A DNA stretch of 64,000 nt from Sphingosinithalassobacter tenebrarum. Its GTDB lineage: Bacteria; Pseudomonadota; Alphaproteobacteria; Sphingomonadales; Sphingomonadaceae. This document shows positions 1 to 8,512 of the stretch, piece by piece. The notes beneath the pieces are model-generated. The model ran no database searches and was not told the origin of the DNA. It saw only the letters and a list, made by a program, of their open reading frames with translations. The stretch's first letter is position 1; every line of letters starts with the position of its first letter. The stretch lies in NCBI RefSeq assembly GCF_011057975.1, contig NZ_CP049109.1, forward strand, positions 868,001 to 932,000. Reading direction: 5' to 3'. The position numbers and the translations under genes were made by a program.

Positions 1-185
1 AGCACAAGCGCACCTTCGCCACCGGCGGGGTGCCCTGCGTCGACTTGCTGCTGCTGCGCCCCAGCCTGGCCAATCGCGCGACGATGGCGGCGCTGGGCGG
101 GTTCAACCGGGTGGTCGCGGGGGTGAAGGGCGTGGTGATGAAGTCACCGCTCAAGGGCGCGGCGAACAAGGTGCGGCGCGGCTGA
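1..185 (+). CDS. C-terminal fragment of an unidentified protein
   Basis: The window opens inside a reading frame with codons starting at base 3 and a TGA at 183-185, leaving about 60 residues. The fragment has a hydrophobic [14 protein letters not shown] stretch and a basic, glycine-rich tail ending [12 protein letters not shown]-rich codon use and position just ahead of recO support a real gene end. I do not recognise the family and assign no function. The upstream part lies outside the window. Confidence 0.5.
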   Translation, partial: HKRTFATGGVPCVDLLLLRPSLANRATMAALGGFNRVVAGVKGVVMKSPLKGAANKVRRG

Positions 186-234
186 CGCCGATTTCGCTCC
201 CGTCGGGCGGCGAATATGCCTAATTGCTGCAATC

Positions 235-966
235 ATGGAGCTGCGCGCCGAAGCCATCATCCTGTCGATTCGCGCGCATGGCGAACATGGCGCGATCGTG
301 CGGGCCATGACCGAGGCGCACGGACTGCAGGCCGGATATGTGCGCGGCGGGCGGTCGCGGGGGCTTCGCCCGGTGCTGCAACCGGCCAATATGGTGCTGG
401 GCCAGTGGCGGGCGCGGACGCAGGAGCAGCTTGCCTCGCTGACTGTCGAACTGGTGCACAGCCGCGCGCCGCTGTTCACCGAGCCGCTGCCGGCGGCGGC
501 GCTGTCCTGGGTGACGGGGCTGACATCGGCGGCGCTGCCGGAAGGGCAGCCCTATCCGCGGCTCCACGCCGCGCTGGACGGTGTGCTCGGCGCGATCGAG
601 GCGGCACCGGCGGCGCGGGGATGGGGAACGGCGCTGGTGCGATACGAATTGCTGCTGCTTGCCGAACTCGGCTTCGGGCTCGATTTCGAGCAATGCGCAG
701 TGACGGGAGCGCGGGACGACCTCGCCTTTGTCAGTCCGAAGAGCGGGCGCGGGGTCAGCCGGGGGGGCGCGGTCGGATACGAGGCACGATTGTTGCCGCT
801 GCCCGATTTCGTGCTGGGCGGCGGCGGCGCCGAATGGGAGGATATCCTGGCGGGATTGCAGCTCACCGGCCATTTCCTGGAGCGCGATGTGCTGCCGGGG
901 CGCATCGGCGAGATGCTGGCGGGGCGAGCGCGATTGATCGCGCGGATCAAGAGAGCGGTTGCGTGA
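235..966 (+). CDS. recO: DNA repair protein RecO
   Basis: The 243-residue product matches RecO, the recombination mediator that works with RecR to load RecA onto SSB-coated single-stranded DNA in the RecF pathway. The N-terminal 80 residues have the OB-fold pattern of the family ([20 protein letters not shown], then YVRGGRS). The middle carries the alphaproteobacterial signature around [22 protein letters not shown]. Only one cysteine is present, so the zinc-binding cysteines of other RecO proteins are missing, which is common in this class. The ATG at 235 has a weak ribosome site. leuB follows after 52 bases on the same strand. Confidence 0.9.
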   Translation: MELRAEAIILSIRAHGEHGAIVRAMTEAHGLQAGYVRGGRSRGLRPVLQPANMVLGQWRARTQEQLASLTVELVHSRAPLFTEPLPAAALSWVTGLTSAALPEGQPYPRLHAALDGVLGAIEAAPAARGWGTALVRYELLLLAELGFGLDFEQCAVTGARDDLAFVSPKSGRGVSRGGAVGYEARLLPLPDFVLGGGGAEWEDILAGLQLTGHFLERDVLPGRIGEMLAGRARLIARIKRAVA

Positions 967-1018
967 GCGCAACGCCATCGCCAAAGCATGCCGGCGCGAG
1001 CGGACGTAAAGGGAAATC

Positions 1019-2068
1019 ATGGCTCTGATTGCGATTTTGCCGGGCGACGGCATCGGCCCGGAAGTGACGGCGCAGGCGCGGCGCGTGCTCGAAGCGCTCG
1101 ATCTGGGCGTTTCGTTCGAGGAAGCGCCGGTCGGCGGCGCGGCCTATCACGCTGCGGGCCATCCGCTGCCGTCCGAAACGCTTGATCTGGCGAAGCGGGC
1201 CGATGCGATCCTGTTCGGCGCGGTCGGCGATCCGGCCTGCGACACGCTCGATCGGCATCTGCGCCCCGAACAGGCCATCCTCGGCCTGCGCAAGGAACTG
1301 GGCTTCTGGGCCAATCTGCGTCCCGCGAAGATGATGCCGGGGATGGAAGACGCCTCGACGCTGCGCCCCGAAATCGCGCGGGCCATCGACATGGTGATCG
1401 TTCGCGAACTGGTCGGCGACGTCTATTTCGGGGAAAAGGGCCGGCGGGAAACCGCTGACGGTCGCCGCGAGGGACACGACCTGATGTCCTATGCCGAGGA
1501 CGAGGTGCGCCGCATCGCCGTGGTGGGTTTCGAAATGGCGCAGCGGCGGCGCAAGTCGCTCATCTCGGTCGACAAGGCCAATGTCCTCGAAACCTCGCAG
1601 CTGTGGCGCGACGTGGTCAATGAGCTCGCTCCCGACTATCCCGAAGTCGCGCTCCAGCACATGTATGTCGATAACGCCGCGATGCAGATGGTGCGCAATC
1701 CGGGCCAGTTCGACGTGGTGATCACCGGCAATCTGTTCGGCGATATCCTGTCGGATCAGGCGAGCATGTGCGTTGGTTCGATCGGGCTGCTGCCTTCGGC
1801 GTCGCTGCGCGCCTGGGCGGGCGACAACGGCCTGTACGAACCGATCCACGGCAGCGCGCCCGACATTGCCGGGCAGGGGAAGGCCAATCCCTGCGCCGCG
1901 ATCCTGTCGGCCGCGATGCTGCTGCGCCATTCGCTCGACAATGAGGATGCGGCGTTGAAGATCGAGGCAGCGGTCGCGGGAGCGCTGGCAGGCGGCGTTC
2001 GCACGCCCGATATGGGCGGCGCCGACAGCACGTCGCAAATGGGCGACGCCATCCTCGCCGCGCTGTGA
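1019..2068 (+). CDS. leuB: 3-isopropylmalate dehydrogenase
   Basis: The 349-residue enzyme oxidatively decarboxylates 3-isopropylmalate in leucine synthesis, using NAD and a divalent metal in the cytoplasm. It opens with the family motif [13 protein letters not shown]. The substrate-binding arginines lie in [12 protein letters not shown] and VIVREL, the catalytic Tyr in [12 protein letters not shown], the Lys in SVDKANVL, and the metal aspartates in YVDNAAMQM and [25 protein letters not shown] is the nucleotide-binding signature. Length is normal. A purine-rich site (AAGGGAAATC) precedes the ATG. The glycosyltransferase gene starts 10 bases downstream, so the two are probably co-transcribed. 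Confidence 0.96.
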   Translation: MALIAILPGDGIGPEVTAQARRVLEALDLGVSFEEAPVGGAAYHAAGHPLPSETLDLAKRADAILFGAVGDPACDTLDRHLRPEQAILGLRKELGFWANLRPAKMMPGMEDASTLRPEIARAIDMVIVRELVGDVYFGEKGRRETADGRREGHDLMSYAEDEVRRIAVVGFEMAQRRRKSLISVDKANVLETSQLWRDVVNELAPDYPEVALQHMYVDNAAMQMVRNPGQFDVVITGNLFGDILSDQASMCVGSIGLLPSASLRAWAGDNGLYEPIHGSAPDIAGQGKANPCAAILSAAMLLRHSLDNEDAALKIEAAVAGALAGGVRTPDMGGADSTSQMGDAILAAL

Positions 2069-2078
2069 GCCGCTGCCG

Positions 2079-3185
2079 GTGAGCGGACCCTTGCTCGACC
2101 TGGCGGTGGTGATTCCCACCTTCAACGAGCGTGCCAATGTGCCGGTGCTGATCGAGCGGCTCGATGCGGCACTGGAAGGCTGGCAATGGGAAGCGATCTT
2201 CGTCGACGACAATAGCCCCGACGGCACTGCCGACGCGGCGCGCGAGCTGGCGCGTGTCGACCCGCGGGTGCGCGTGATCCAGCGGATCGGACGGCGCGGC
2301 CTCTCCTCGGCCTGTATCGAGGGGATGTGCGCCACTGCCGCGCCATGTGTCGCGGTGATCGACGGCGACCTGCAGCATGACGAGACGCTGCTGCCGCAGA
2401 TGCTGAAGGCATTGCACGCAGATCCGCAGCTCGACGTAGCGATCGGATCGCGCTTCGTCGAAGGCGGCGGGACCGGCGAATGGGATCGCGACCGCGTCGC
2501 CAAATCGGCTTTCGCCACCGGGCTGTCGCACTGGCTGCTCAAGCACGACCTCACCGATCCGATGAGCGGCTTCTTCATGATCCGCACCGATATCGTCCGA
2601 CGGCTGGTGCCGCGCCTTTCTGGTATCGGGTTCAAGATCCTGCTCGACATCATGACCGCTAGCCCCAGGCCGCTCAAATTCGTCGAGCTGCCCTATGTCT
2701 TCCGGGTGCGCGAGCTGGGCGAGAGCAAGCTCGATTATGTCGTCGCGCTCGAATATCTGATCGCGCTCTATGATCGCTCGTTCGGGCGGTACATTCCGGT
2801 GCGGTTCGCGATGTTCTCGGCTGTGGGCGGCGCCGGCGCGCTGGTGCACATGGCGGTGTTGTGGCCGCTGTTCCGGGGGCTCGGAGTGGGCTTTGTCTGG
2901 TCGACCATCGTCGCGACGCTGGTCGCGCTGACGTTCAACTTCTTTCTCAACAACGCGCTCACCTATCGCGACCGGCGTTTGCGCGGTGCCGGCGAGCTGC
3001 TGAGTGGCTGGGTCAGCTTCGCGGCGGTTTGCGGCGTTGGCGCGGTCGCCAATGTCGGCGTCGCGGCATTCCTCCACGATGTCGAACACGGCTTTTGGGC
3101 GCTGTCGGCGCTGGCGGGAATCGCAGTTGGCGCGGTATGGAATTTCGCGCTGTCCTCGCGCTTCACCTGGGGGCGGTACAGATAG
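2079..3185 (+). CDS. GT2 glycosyltransferase fused to a GtrA-like membrane domain
   Basis: This 368-residue protein has two parts. Residues 6 to about 235 are a dolichol-phosphate-mannose-synthase-type GT2 domain, with VVIPTFNERANV at the start, FVDDNSPDGTADAA, and the acidic IDGDLQHDE motif. Residues 245 to 365 form a GtrA-type domain with four hydrophobic segments (MFSAVGGAGALVHMAVLW, TLVALTFNFFLNNALTYRD). Such proteins transfer a sugar from a nucleotide donor to a polyprenyl phosphate at the inner membrane. The start is GTG at 2079, 10 bases after leuB. It converges on a PMT-type transferase whose stop is 9 bases away and may use the product; the sugar is unknown. Confidence 0.85.
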   Translation: MSGPLLDLAVVIPTFNERANVPVLIERLDAALEGWQWEAIFVDDNSPDGTADAARELARVDPRVRVIQRIGRRGLSSACIEGMCATAAPCVAVIDGDLQHDETLLPQMLKALHADPQLDVAIGSRFVEGGGTGEWDRDRVAKSAFATGLSHWLLKHDLTDPMSGFFMIRTDIVRRLVPRLSGIGFKILLDIMTASPRPLKFVELPYVFRVRELGESKLDYVVALEYLIALYDRSFGRYIPVRFAMFSAVGGAGALVHMAVLWPLFRGLGVGFVWSTIVATLVALTFNFFLNNALTYRDRRLRGAGELLSGWVSFAAVCGVGAVANVGVAAFLHDVEHGFWALSALAGIAVGAVWNFALSSRFTWGRYR

Positions 3186-3194
3186 GCGGGCGCG

Positions 3195-4505
3195 CTATTT
3201 CCAGCTTTCGAACCACATCCAGAAACGATAGCCCTGATCGTCCTGCAGCGCTGCGCCGGAAATGATCGGGAAGAAATAGATGAAAGCGAGCAGCGCGACC
3301 GCGCCGAACCATTCCTCATAGCCGCGCTTCCTGCCGCGGTCGAAATGCGCGAACGCCACTGCCAGCGCGACGCACAGGAAGATGCTGGAAAGATAATAAT
3401 AGTAAAAGAATCCCAGTGATTTGGGGATGACGATGTAGATGCCGAGCGACGCCGTCCACAGCAGCGCGGCGGCTCCGGCGGCGCGATTCTTCTCGCGCAG
3501 CCACGCCCAGTAACAGCCTGCTACCGCGACCAGCCCGCCCCACAGAATCACCGGATTGCCGATCAGCAGCACCCCGCGCTGGGCGTTGTGATTGAATTCG
3601 TAGAAATACCATATCGGCCGCGCCATGATCGGCCAGGTCCACCAGTCCGACTGATAGGTATGCTCGGCCAGCACCTGCGTCTGCGCATGATACATGTCGT
3701 ACTGAAAGGGGATCAGCCTGCCCGGCGGGATCGCCGCATAGGTGAGGAAGAAGTCGGGCGTGAAGGTGATCAGATAGACCGCGATGCTCAGCAGCCCGAG
3801 CGCCAGCAGGCCGGGAATGGTCGCCATGCCGGGCCAGTGCGCCTGCCCCTTGCCGGCCAGCATGCGTCGCGTCACTGCTGCCGCGCCACCACCCTGCGCC
3901 GCCGAATCGCGCAGCCGGATCGCGAGGAAGGCGAGGCACGCCATCGCGACATAGGGAATCGCCGCCCATTTACTGCCGACCGCGAGTCCCCACAGCACGG
4001 CTGCGAGCAGCCAGCGTCGCCACACCTTGTCCGGCGGCGCGCGCATCGCCCATAGCATCGCCACCATCGCCCAGAGCAGGAACGCGCCCAGAAACACGTC
4101 GAGCATCGCGATGCGCGCCTGAACGTAGAGCATCTGGTTGAGGATCAGAAACACCGTGCCCGCCACCGCGAACCGCATCCGCCCGATCATCAGGAAGATC
4201 AGCGTGAATGTCGCCACTACCGTCGCCGATCCGGCGAGAGTGGACATGATGCGCCAGCCCCAGGGATTGTCGCCGAATATCGCCATGCCGAAGGCGATCA
4301 GTTCCTTGCCGACCAGCGGATGCTCGGAATTTTTCAGCTGATCGAGTTCGAGCAGGCTGCGGGCGGCGGGGACATAGTGAAACTCGTCGAAATTGACGAC
4401 GGTCGGCCGGCCGAGATGGACCATGAACAGGATTTGCGCGGCAAGCCCCAGCAGCAGTGCGACGGTGACGGGGCGATCCTTAAGTTGCTTGAGGCGTTCG
4501 AGCAT
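3195..4505 (-). CDS. PMT-type (GT39) polyprenyl-phosphate-sugar glycosyltransferase
   Basis: This is a 436-residue integral membrane protein with about ten hydrophobic segments. It carries the Asp-Glu pair of protein-mannosyltransferase-like enzymes in VVNFDEFHYVPAARSLL (residues about 35-51), followed by EHPLVGKELIAFG. Family members take a sugar from a polyprenyl phosphate on the outer face of the inner membrane and attach it to a protein or glycan. Convergence with a GT2-GtrA enzyme that could make the lipid-linked sugar suggests a two-step pathway, which is inference. Acceptor and sugar are unknown. It diverges from metZ across 103 bases. Confidence 0.8.
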   Translation of the reverse strand: MLERLKQLKDRPVTVALLLGLAAQILFMVHLGRPTVVNFDEFHYVPAARSLLELDQLKNSEHPLVGKELIAFGMAIFGDNPWGWRIMSTLAGSATVVATFTLIFLMIGRMRFAVAGTVFLILNQMLYVQARIAMLDVFLGAFLLWAMVAMLWAMRAPPDKVWRRWLLAAVLWGLAVGSKWAAIPYVAMACLAFLAIRLRDSAAQGGGAAAVTRRMLAGKGQAHWPGMATIPGLLALGLLSIAVYLITFTPDFFLTYAAIPPGRLIPFQYDMYHAQTQVLAEHTYQSDWWTWPIMARPIWYFYEFNHNAQRGVLLIGNPVILWGGLVAVAGCYWAWLREKNRAAGAAALLWTASLGIYIVIPKSLGFFYYYYLSSIFLCVALAVAFAHFDRGRKRGYEEWFGAVALLAFIYFFPIISGAALQDDQGYRFWMWFESWK

Positions 4506-4583
4506 GGTTCCCGCCGATAGCGTAACTATCGCCCTGCGTCATGCCGTCTATCGTCGGGATACGGCCCCGCCTTGACGTGCCCC

Positions 4584-4608
4584 CTTTGCCGGTCGCAAAG
4601 CGGACCGC
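4584..4608 (+). promoter_or_regulatory. Compact hairpin/pseudoknot abutting the metZ start codon
   Basis: CTTTGC (4584-4589) pairs perfectly with GCAAAG (4595-4600), and the loop between them, CGGTC (4590-4594), is complementary to GACCG (4603-4607) one base before the ATG. The second helix could form as an H-type pseudoknot or as a hairpin exclusive of the first. No clear ribosome-binding site is present, so folding would directly affect start-codon access. SAM-responsive pseudoknots precede methionine genes in other Alphaproteobacteria, but this one does not match the SAM-II or SAM/SAH consensus that I know. The ligand, if any, is unknown. Confidence 0.35.
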
Positions 4609-5817
4609 ATGAAGCGCCATACCGGACAGGACCGCAGCGTCACCAAGAACTGGAAACCCGCGACTCTCGCCGTTCGCGGGGGTACCGCCCGTTCCGAATG
4701 GGGCGAGACGAGCGAGGCGATGTTCCTCACCTCGGGCTATGCCTATGATTGCGCCGGCGACGCCGCCGCGCGCTTCGCCGGCGAGCAGGCGGGCATGACT
4801 TATTCGCGACTGCAGAACCCGACCGTCGAAATGCTCGAGGAACGGATCGCGCTGCTCGAAGGCGCGGAGGCGTGCCGGACGATGGCGAGCGGCATGGCGG
4901 CGATGACCGCGGCGCTGCTCTGCCAGCTTTCCGCTGGCGATCATCTGGTCCAGGGGCGCGCCGCATTCGGATCGTGCCGCTGGCTTACCGACAGCCTGTT
5001 GCCGCGTTTCGGCATCGAGACGACGATCGTCGATGCGCGCGATCCGCAGCAGTTCATCGATGCGGTTCGGCCGAACACGAAGCTGTTTTTCTTCGAAACC
5101 CCCGCCAATCCGACGATGGACGTCGTGGACCTGAAGGCGGTGTGCGCCATCGCCCGCGAACGCGGAATCCGCACGGTGGTGGACAATGCCTTCGCCACCC
5201 CCGCGCTGCAGCGCCCGATGGAATTCGGCGCCGACATCGTCGCCTATTCGGCGACCAAGATGATGGACGGGCAGGGACGTGTCCTGGCCGGCGCGGTGTG
5301 CGGTACCGCCGAGTTCATCAACGACACGCTGCTGCCTTTCACGCGCAATACCGGGCCGACGCTGTCCCCCTTCAACGCCTGGGTGGTGATGAAGGGGCTC
5401 GAAACGCTCGACCTGCGTATCCGCCGCCAGAGCGAGAATGCGCTCAAGGTCGGTGCCTTCCTCGAAAAGCGTGTCGCGAAGATCAACTTTCCCGGCCTGC
5501 CCAGCCATCCGCAGCACGAATTGGCCATGTCGCAAATGGCGGCATGCGGCCCGATCTTCAGTTTCGAAGTCGCGGGCGGGCGCAGCCAGGCGCACGGATT
5601 GCTCGATTCACTCGGTCTTATCGATATTTCGAACAATATCGGCGACAGCCGGTCGTTGATGACGCATCCGGCTTCGACGACGCATGCCAGCGTCGCCGAG
5701 GAAAAGCGGCTCGAAATGGGCGTGACCGAAGGCATGCTGCGGCTCAATGTCGGGCTCGAGGATCCCGACGACCTGATCGCCGATCTCGATCAGGCGCTGG
5801 GCGCGGTCGGATTGTAA
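4609..5817 (+). CDS. metZ: O-succinylhomoserine sulfhydrylase
   Basis: The 402-residue enzyme belongs to the Cys/Met metabolism PLP family and condenses O-succinylhomoserine with sulfide to give homocysteine. Visible features are TYSRLQNPTVEMLEERIALLEGAE (substrate and PLP contacts), ETPANPTMDVVDL, VVDNAFATPALQRP, and the PLP lysine in YSATKMMDG at residue 217. The start NWKPATLAVRGGT matches alphaproteobacterial MetZ. Assignment to MetZ over cystathionine gamma-synthase rests on this resemblance. It is transcribed away from the PMT gene, behind a structured leader, and apaG begins 17 bases after its stop. Confidence 0.9.
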   Translation: MKRHTGQDRSVTKNWKPATLAVRGGTARSEWGETSEAMFLTSGYAYDCAGDAAARFAGEQAGMTYSRLQNPTVEMLEERIALLEGAEACRTMASGMAAMTAALLCQLSAGDHLVQGRAAFGSCRWLTDSLLPRFGIETTIVDARDPQQFIDAVRPNTKLFFFETPANPTMDVVDLKAVCAIARERGIRTVVDNAFATPALQRPMEFGADIVAYSATKMMDGQGRVLAGAVCGTAEFINDTLLPFTRNTGPTLSPFNAWVVMKGLETLDLRIRRQSENALKVGAFLEKRVAKINFPGLPSHPQHELAMSQMAACGPIFSFEVAGGRSQAHGLLDSLGLIDISNNIGDSRSLMTHPASTTHASVAEEKRLEMGVTEGMLRLNVGLEDPDDLIADLDQALGAVGL

Positions 5818-5834
5818 GGGATGATGCTGGCGTG

Positions 5835-6233
5835 ATGGATGCATTGTTCGCCGATGTCGCAACGACGCATGGAGTGACCGTGCGCGTATCGGTGAGCTAT
5901 CTTCCCGAACAGTCCGAGCCCGATCGCGGCCGCTGGTACTGGGCCTATCACATTCGCATCGAGAACGGCGCCGGCATGACGGTGCAGCTGCTCACGCGTC
6001 ACTGGACGATCACCGACGGACGCGGCGGCCAGCATATGGTCGAGGGGGAGGGCGTGGTCGGCGAACAGCCGCTGCTCGCGCCGGGAGCCAGCTATGACTA
6101 TGTTTCGGCCTGCCCGCTTTCGACGCCGACGGGGAATATGCGCGGCCATTATCATATGCTTGGCGAGAATGGTTCGACATTCGACGTGACCATCCCCAAA
6201 TTCGCCCTGATCGCACCGGCCGCGGCCGAGTGA
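5835..6233 (+). CDS. apaG: ApaG domain protein
   Basis: The 132-residue product is ApaG, a single fibronectin-III-like beta-sandwich protein linked genetically to Co/Mg resistance and Ap4A levels; its biochemical role is unresolved. Diagnostic segments are RWYWAYHIRIENG, VQLLTRHWTITDGRG, VVGEQPLLAPGASYDYVSACPLSTPTGNMRGHY and FDVTIPKFAL. ATG at 5835 gives the usual length; an in-frame GTG lies one codon upstream. It follows metZ by 17 bases and precedes a LysR gene by 22, so it probably sits in one transcript. Confidence 0.93.
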   Translation: MDALFADVATTHGVTVRVSVSYLPEQSEPDRGRWYWAYHIRIENGAGMTVQLLTRHWTITDGRGGQHMVEGEGVVGEQPLLAPGASYDYVSACPLSTPTGNMRGHYHMLGENGSTFDVTIPKFALIAPAAAE

Positions 6234-6255
6234 CTTCTGCAAGGGGCGGGCGGGA

Positions 6256-7047
6256 ATGAAGCGTACCCATCTTCCGTTGAACGGTTTGCGCGTGCTGGAC
6301 GCGGCGGCACGGCATTTGTCCTTTACCCGCGCGGCCGACGAACTGGCGGTCACGCCTGCGGCAGTCGGCCAACAGGTTCGCGCGCTCGAGGATACGCTGG
6401 GCGTGGTCCTCTTTCGCCGCACCACGCGCGGGCTGGAGCTGACGCCGGAAGGCGAGGCGGGGCTCGACGCGCTGCGTTCGGGCTTCCTCCAGTTCGAGGA
6501 AGCGGTGCGCGCGATGCAGGCGGGGCAATCGTCCAAATCGCTCGCCATCGCCGCGCCGCGCGATCTGAGCGCGAAATGGCTGATGCCGCGGCTGGCGGAA
6601 ATCGCGAAGGCCGATGGCGATCTGCGCTTCCGCATCGTTCCCGCCGATGATTCGATCGATTTCACCGAAGCCAATCTCGATCTCGCCATTCGCTGGGGCG
6701 AGGGGCCGGGCGAGAATGAAGGCGAGGCGCTCGAATCCGACGGCATGGTGATGCTCGCCCATCCCGATGGTGGCGCCGACACCAAGATCGGCTGGCCGGG
6801 ATGCCTCGCCGAAGACACCGATGCACTGATGCGCGTCGCCGATGCGGGCCTGGCGATCGATGCGGCCGCGGCGGGGCTTGGCCGCGCGACCGTTCCCGAA
6901 CTGCTTGCGCGCAATGACATCGCGGCGGGCAGGGTGATCGTTGTTGGGGAGCCAAAGCCCGCGCGCTATGGCTATTGGCTGGTCGCGCCGTTGCCGCAAT
7001 GGCGGCAGAAGAAAGTGAAGGCTCTGGTCGAGGCGCTGGGAGAATAG
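6256..7047 (+). CDS. LysR-family transcriptional regulator, GcvA-like
   Basis: This 263-residue DNA-binding regulator has a LysR winged helix-turn-helix in residues 7-65 (LNGLRVLDAAARHLSFTRAA, DELAVTPAAVGQQVRALE, LFRRTTRGLELTPEG). The PLNGLRVLDAAAR opening and the short effector domain (about residues 90-260, with LDLAIRWGEG) are typical of the GcvA subgroup. It is shorter than the usual 290-300 residues because the C-terminal sensor domain is reduced. It lies 22 bases after apaG and 3 bases before the next gene, so a target cannot be read from divergent context. The effector is unknown. Confidence 0.88.
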   Translation: MKRTHLPLNGLRVLDAAARHLSFTRAADELAVTPAAVGQQVRALEDTLGVVLFRRTTRGLELTPEGEAGLDALRSGFLQFEEAVRAMQAGQSSKSLAIAAPRDLSAKWLMPRLAEIAKADGDLRFRIVPADDSIDFTEANLDLAIRWGEGPGENEGEALESDGMVMLAHPDGGADTKIGWPGCLAEDTDALMRVADAGLAIDAAAAGLGRATVPELLARNDIAAGRVIVVGEPKPARYGYWLVAPLPQWRQKKVKALVEALGE

Positions 7048-7050
7048 GCG

Positions 7051-7935
7051 ATGCTGATACCGTGGTTTGCGCTGTTGTCCTTTCAGGACGTGCCGCCGCA
7101 ATATCCGGGTCACTACGCCGCCACCGAAATGATCTGCCCGGTGGGCGGCGAAACGTTTCAGGGTCCGTCCCTGATGCACTATTCCACCTTTGGCGCGATG
7201 CCCGATGGCATGCCGGTCGGTTCGATTCTCTTTCCGATCCTGCTTCCCGAATGCCCGTCGAACGGCTTGCCACTGTTCCGCGAATTCGACGCCGATGAGG
7301 CAGCGCGGCTGGCGCCTCTGCTCGCAAGCGAGGCGTGGGAGGCGGTCCGCGCGAGCGAAACGCCTTATTACCGCGCCTATTGGCTGGAAAAGCGGCTCGG
7401 TGATGCGCGCAATGCCCTGTGGCTGCTGCTGAGCGCCGGGTGGGAAGCCAAAAATGCCGAGGACCGGGAACGTGCCGATCGCTACGGCACCGAATTTGTC
7501 GAGCAGGCGCTGGCAGTTACCGTCGATCCGTCGGATCTCGAAACCATTGCCCTGCAGGTGCGGACCGTGAACGCGTTGCGCGAACTCGAGCGTTTCGAGG
7601 AGGCCGAGCAGCTGCGCACTGCGATTGCCATTGCGCCCGATGCCGGTGGCAGCGGCGATCGCGCCGCGCGCAACCGCGAAGGCTGGCAAATGATGTTGGA
7701 CCGACTGGCCGCCCCGATCGCACGCGGCGATTCGTCGCGTTTCCCCATCGATATGCGCGGCGAGCGCGAAGCGGCCTTCCGCTGCATCGCTCCCGAACGC
7801 GAGGATGTCGGAGAGGTGCCGCCGTTGGGTGATTTCGAGCGGGAATATTGTGCCACGCCGGAGGTTGCGAAAGAAGCGAAGGCATTGCGCGAACGCCTTG
7901 CCGAGCATGCGTCGCCCGCGAAGTCCGCTAAATGA
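7051..7935 (+). CDS. Hypothetical protein, possibly exported
   Basis: A 294-residue protein of unrecognised family. It begins with a short hydrophobic stretch (MLIPWFALLSFQ) that may be a weak export signal. CPVGGETF and ILLPECPSNGLPLFR follow, reminiscent of short cysteine-containing motifs, but with no pattern I can name. The middle and C-terminal parts are helical and charged, with a possible helical repeat around residues 95-190 (YWLEKRLGDARNALWLLLSAGWEA). It starts 3 bases after the LysR stop and is followed by a GNAT gene. Coding is supported by GC-rich third positions and tight spacing. Confidence 0.7.
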   Translation: MLIPWFALLSFQDVPPQYPGHYAATEMICPVGGETFQGPSLMHYSTFGAMPDGMPVGSILFPILLPECPSNGLPLFREFDADEAARLAPLLASEAWEAVRASETPYYRAYWLEKRLGDARNALWLLLSAGWEAKNAEDRERADRYGTEFVEQALAVTVDPSDLETIALQVRTVNALRELERFEEAEQLRTAIAIAPDAGGSGDRAARNREGWQMMLDRLAAPIARGDSSRFPIDMRGEREAAFRCIAPEREDVGEVPPLGDFEREYCATPEVAKEAKALRERLAEHASPAKSAK

Positions 7936-7960
7936 CGCCCCCGACCGCGACGATCGCAGC

Positions 7961-8506
7961 ATGACAGCGGCTCCGGTGCTGGAAAGCGCGCGTCTTTGCC
8001 TGCGTCCAATCGGGCCGGATGATGCCGAGGCACTGCACCCGGCACTTGCCGATGCGGACCGGATGACCTGGTGGTCGAGCGCGCCGCACGAGACGCTGGA
8101 AGAGACGCGGCGCTATCTGACCTTCGAACAGGATGTGGAGGCCATGCGCAGCTGGGCGATCACGCTGCCGCCGTCAGAGAGCGCGATCGGCTGGGTGACG
8201 GTGATCCGTCGCCGCCCGGCAGTGGCCGAGCTGGGCTATCTGCTCACGCCCGAGGCATCGGGGCATGGCTATGCCCGCGAAGCGGTAGCCCGCGTGCTCG
8301 ATCGCCTTTTCGCAGTCGAGGGCTGTCGCCGTGTCTATGCCGACACCGATCCCGATAACCGTCCTTCGCGCCGCCTGCTCGAATCGCTGGGATTCCTGCA
8401 CGAAGGTACGTTGCGCGCCGAATGGGAAACGCATATCGGCGTGCGCGATTCGGCGATTTACGGGCTGCTGCGTGACGAATGGCCGGGCGCGGTGCACCCG
8501 GCCTGA
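7961..8506 (+). CDS. GNAT-family N-acetyltransferase (RimJ/RimL type)
   Basis: This 181-residue acetyl-CoA-dependent enzyme opens like RimJ/RimL proteins with LESARLCLRPIGPDDAEAL. It has the central AELGYLLTPEASGHGYAREA strand-helix carrying the acetyl-CoA loop (residues about 89-108), and VYADTDPDNRPSRRLLESLGF near the C-terminus. These resemble enzymes that acetylate protein N-termini or small amines; the substrate is not predictable here. The ATG at 7961 was chosen because homology begins right after it, and longer in-frame versions overlap the preceding gene. It converges on the serine hydrolase gene, six bases away. Confidence 0.85.
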   Translation: MTAAPVLESARLCLRPIGPDDAEALHPALADADRMTWWSSAPHETLEETRRYLTFEQDVEAMRSWAITLPPSESAIGWVTVIRRRPAVAELGYLLTPEASGHGYAREAVARVLDRLFAVEGCRRVYADTDPDNRPSRRLLESLGFLHEGTLRAEWETHIGVRDSAIYGLLRDEWPGAVHPA

Positions 8507-8512
8507 CGCAGC

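Noticed and set aside
4506..4608. Classical SAM-II riboswitch before metZ
   Set aside because: The structured part is only about 25 bases long and lacks the conserved SAM-II loop and tail sequences; it is reported instead as an unclassified hairpin.
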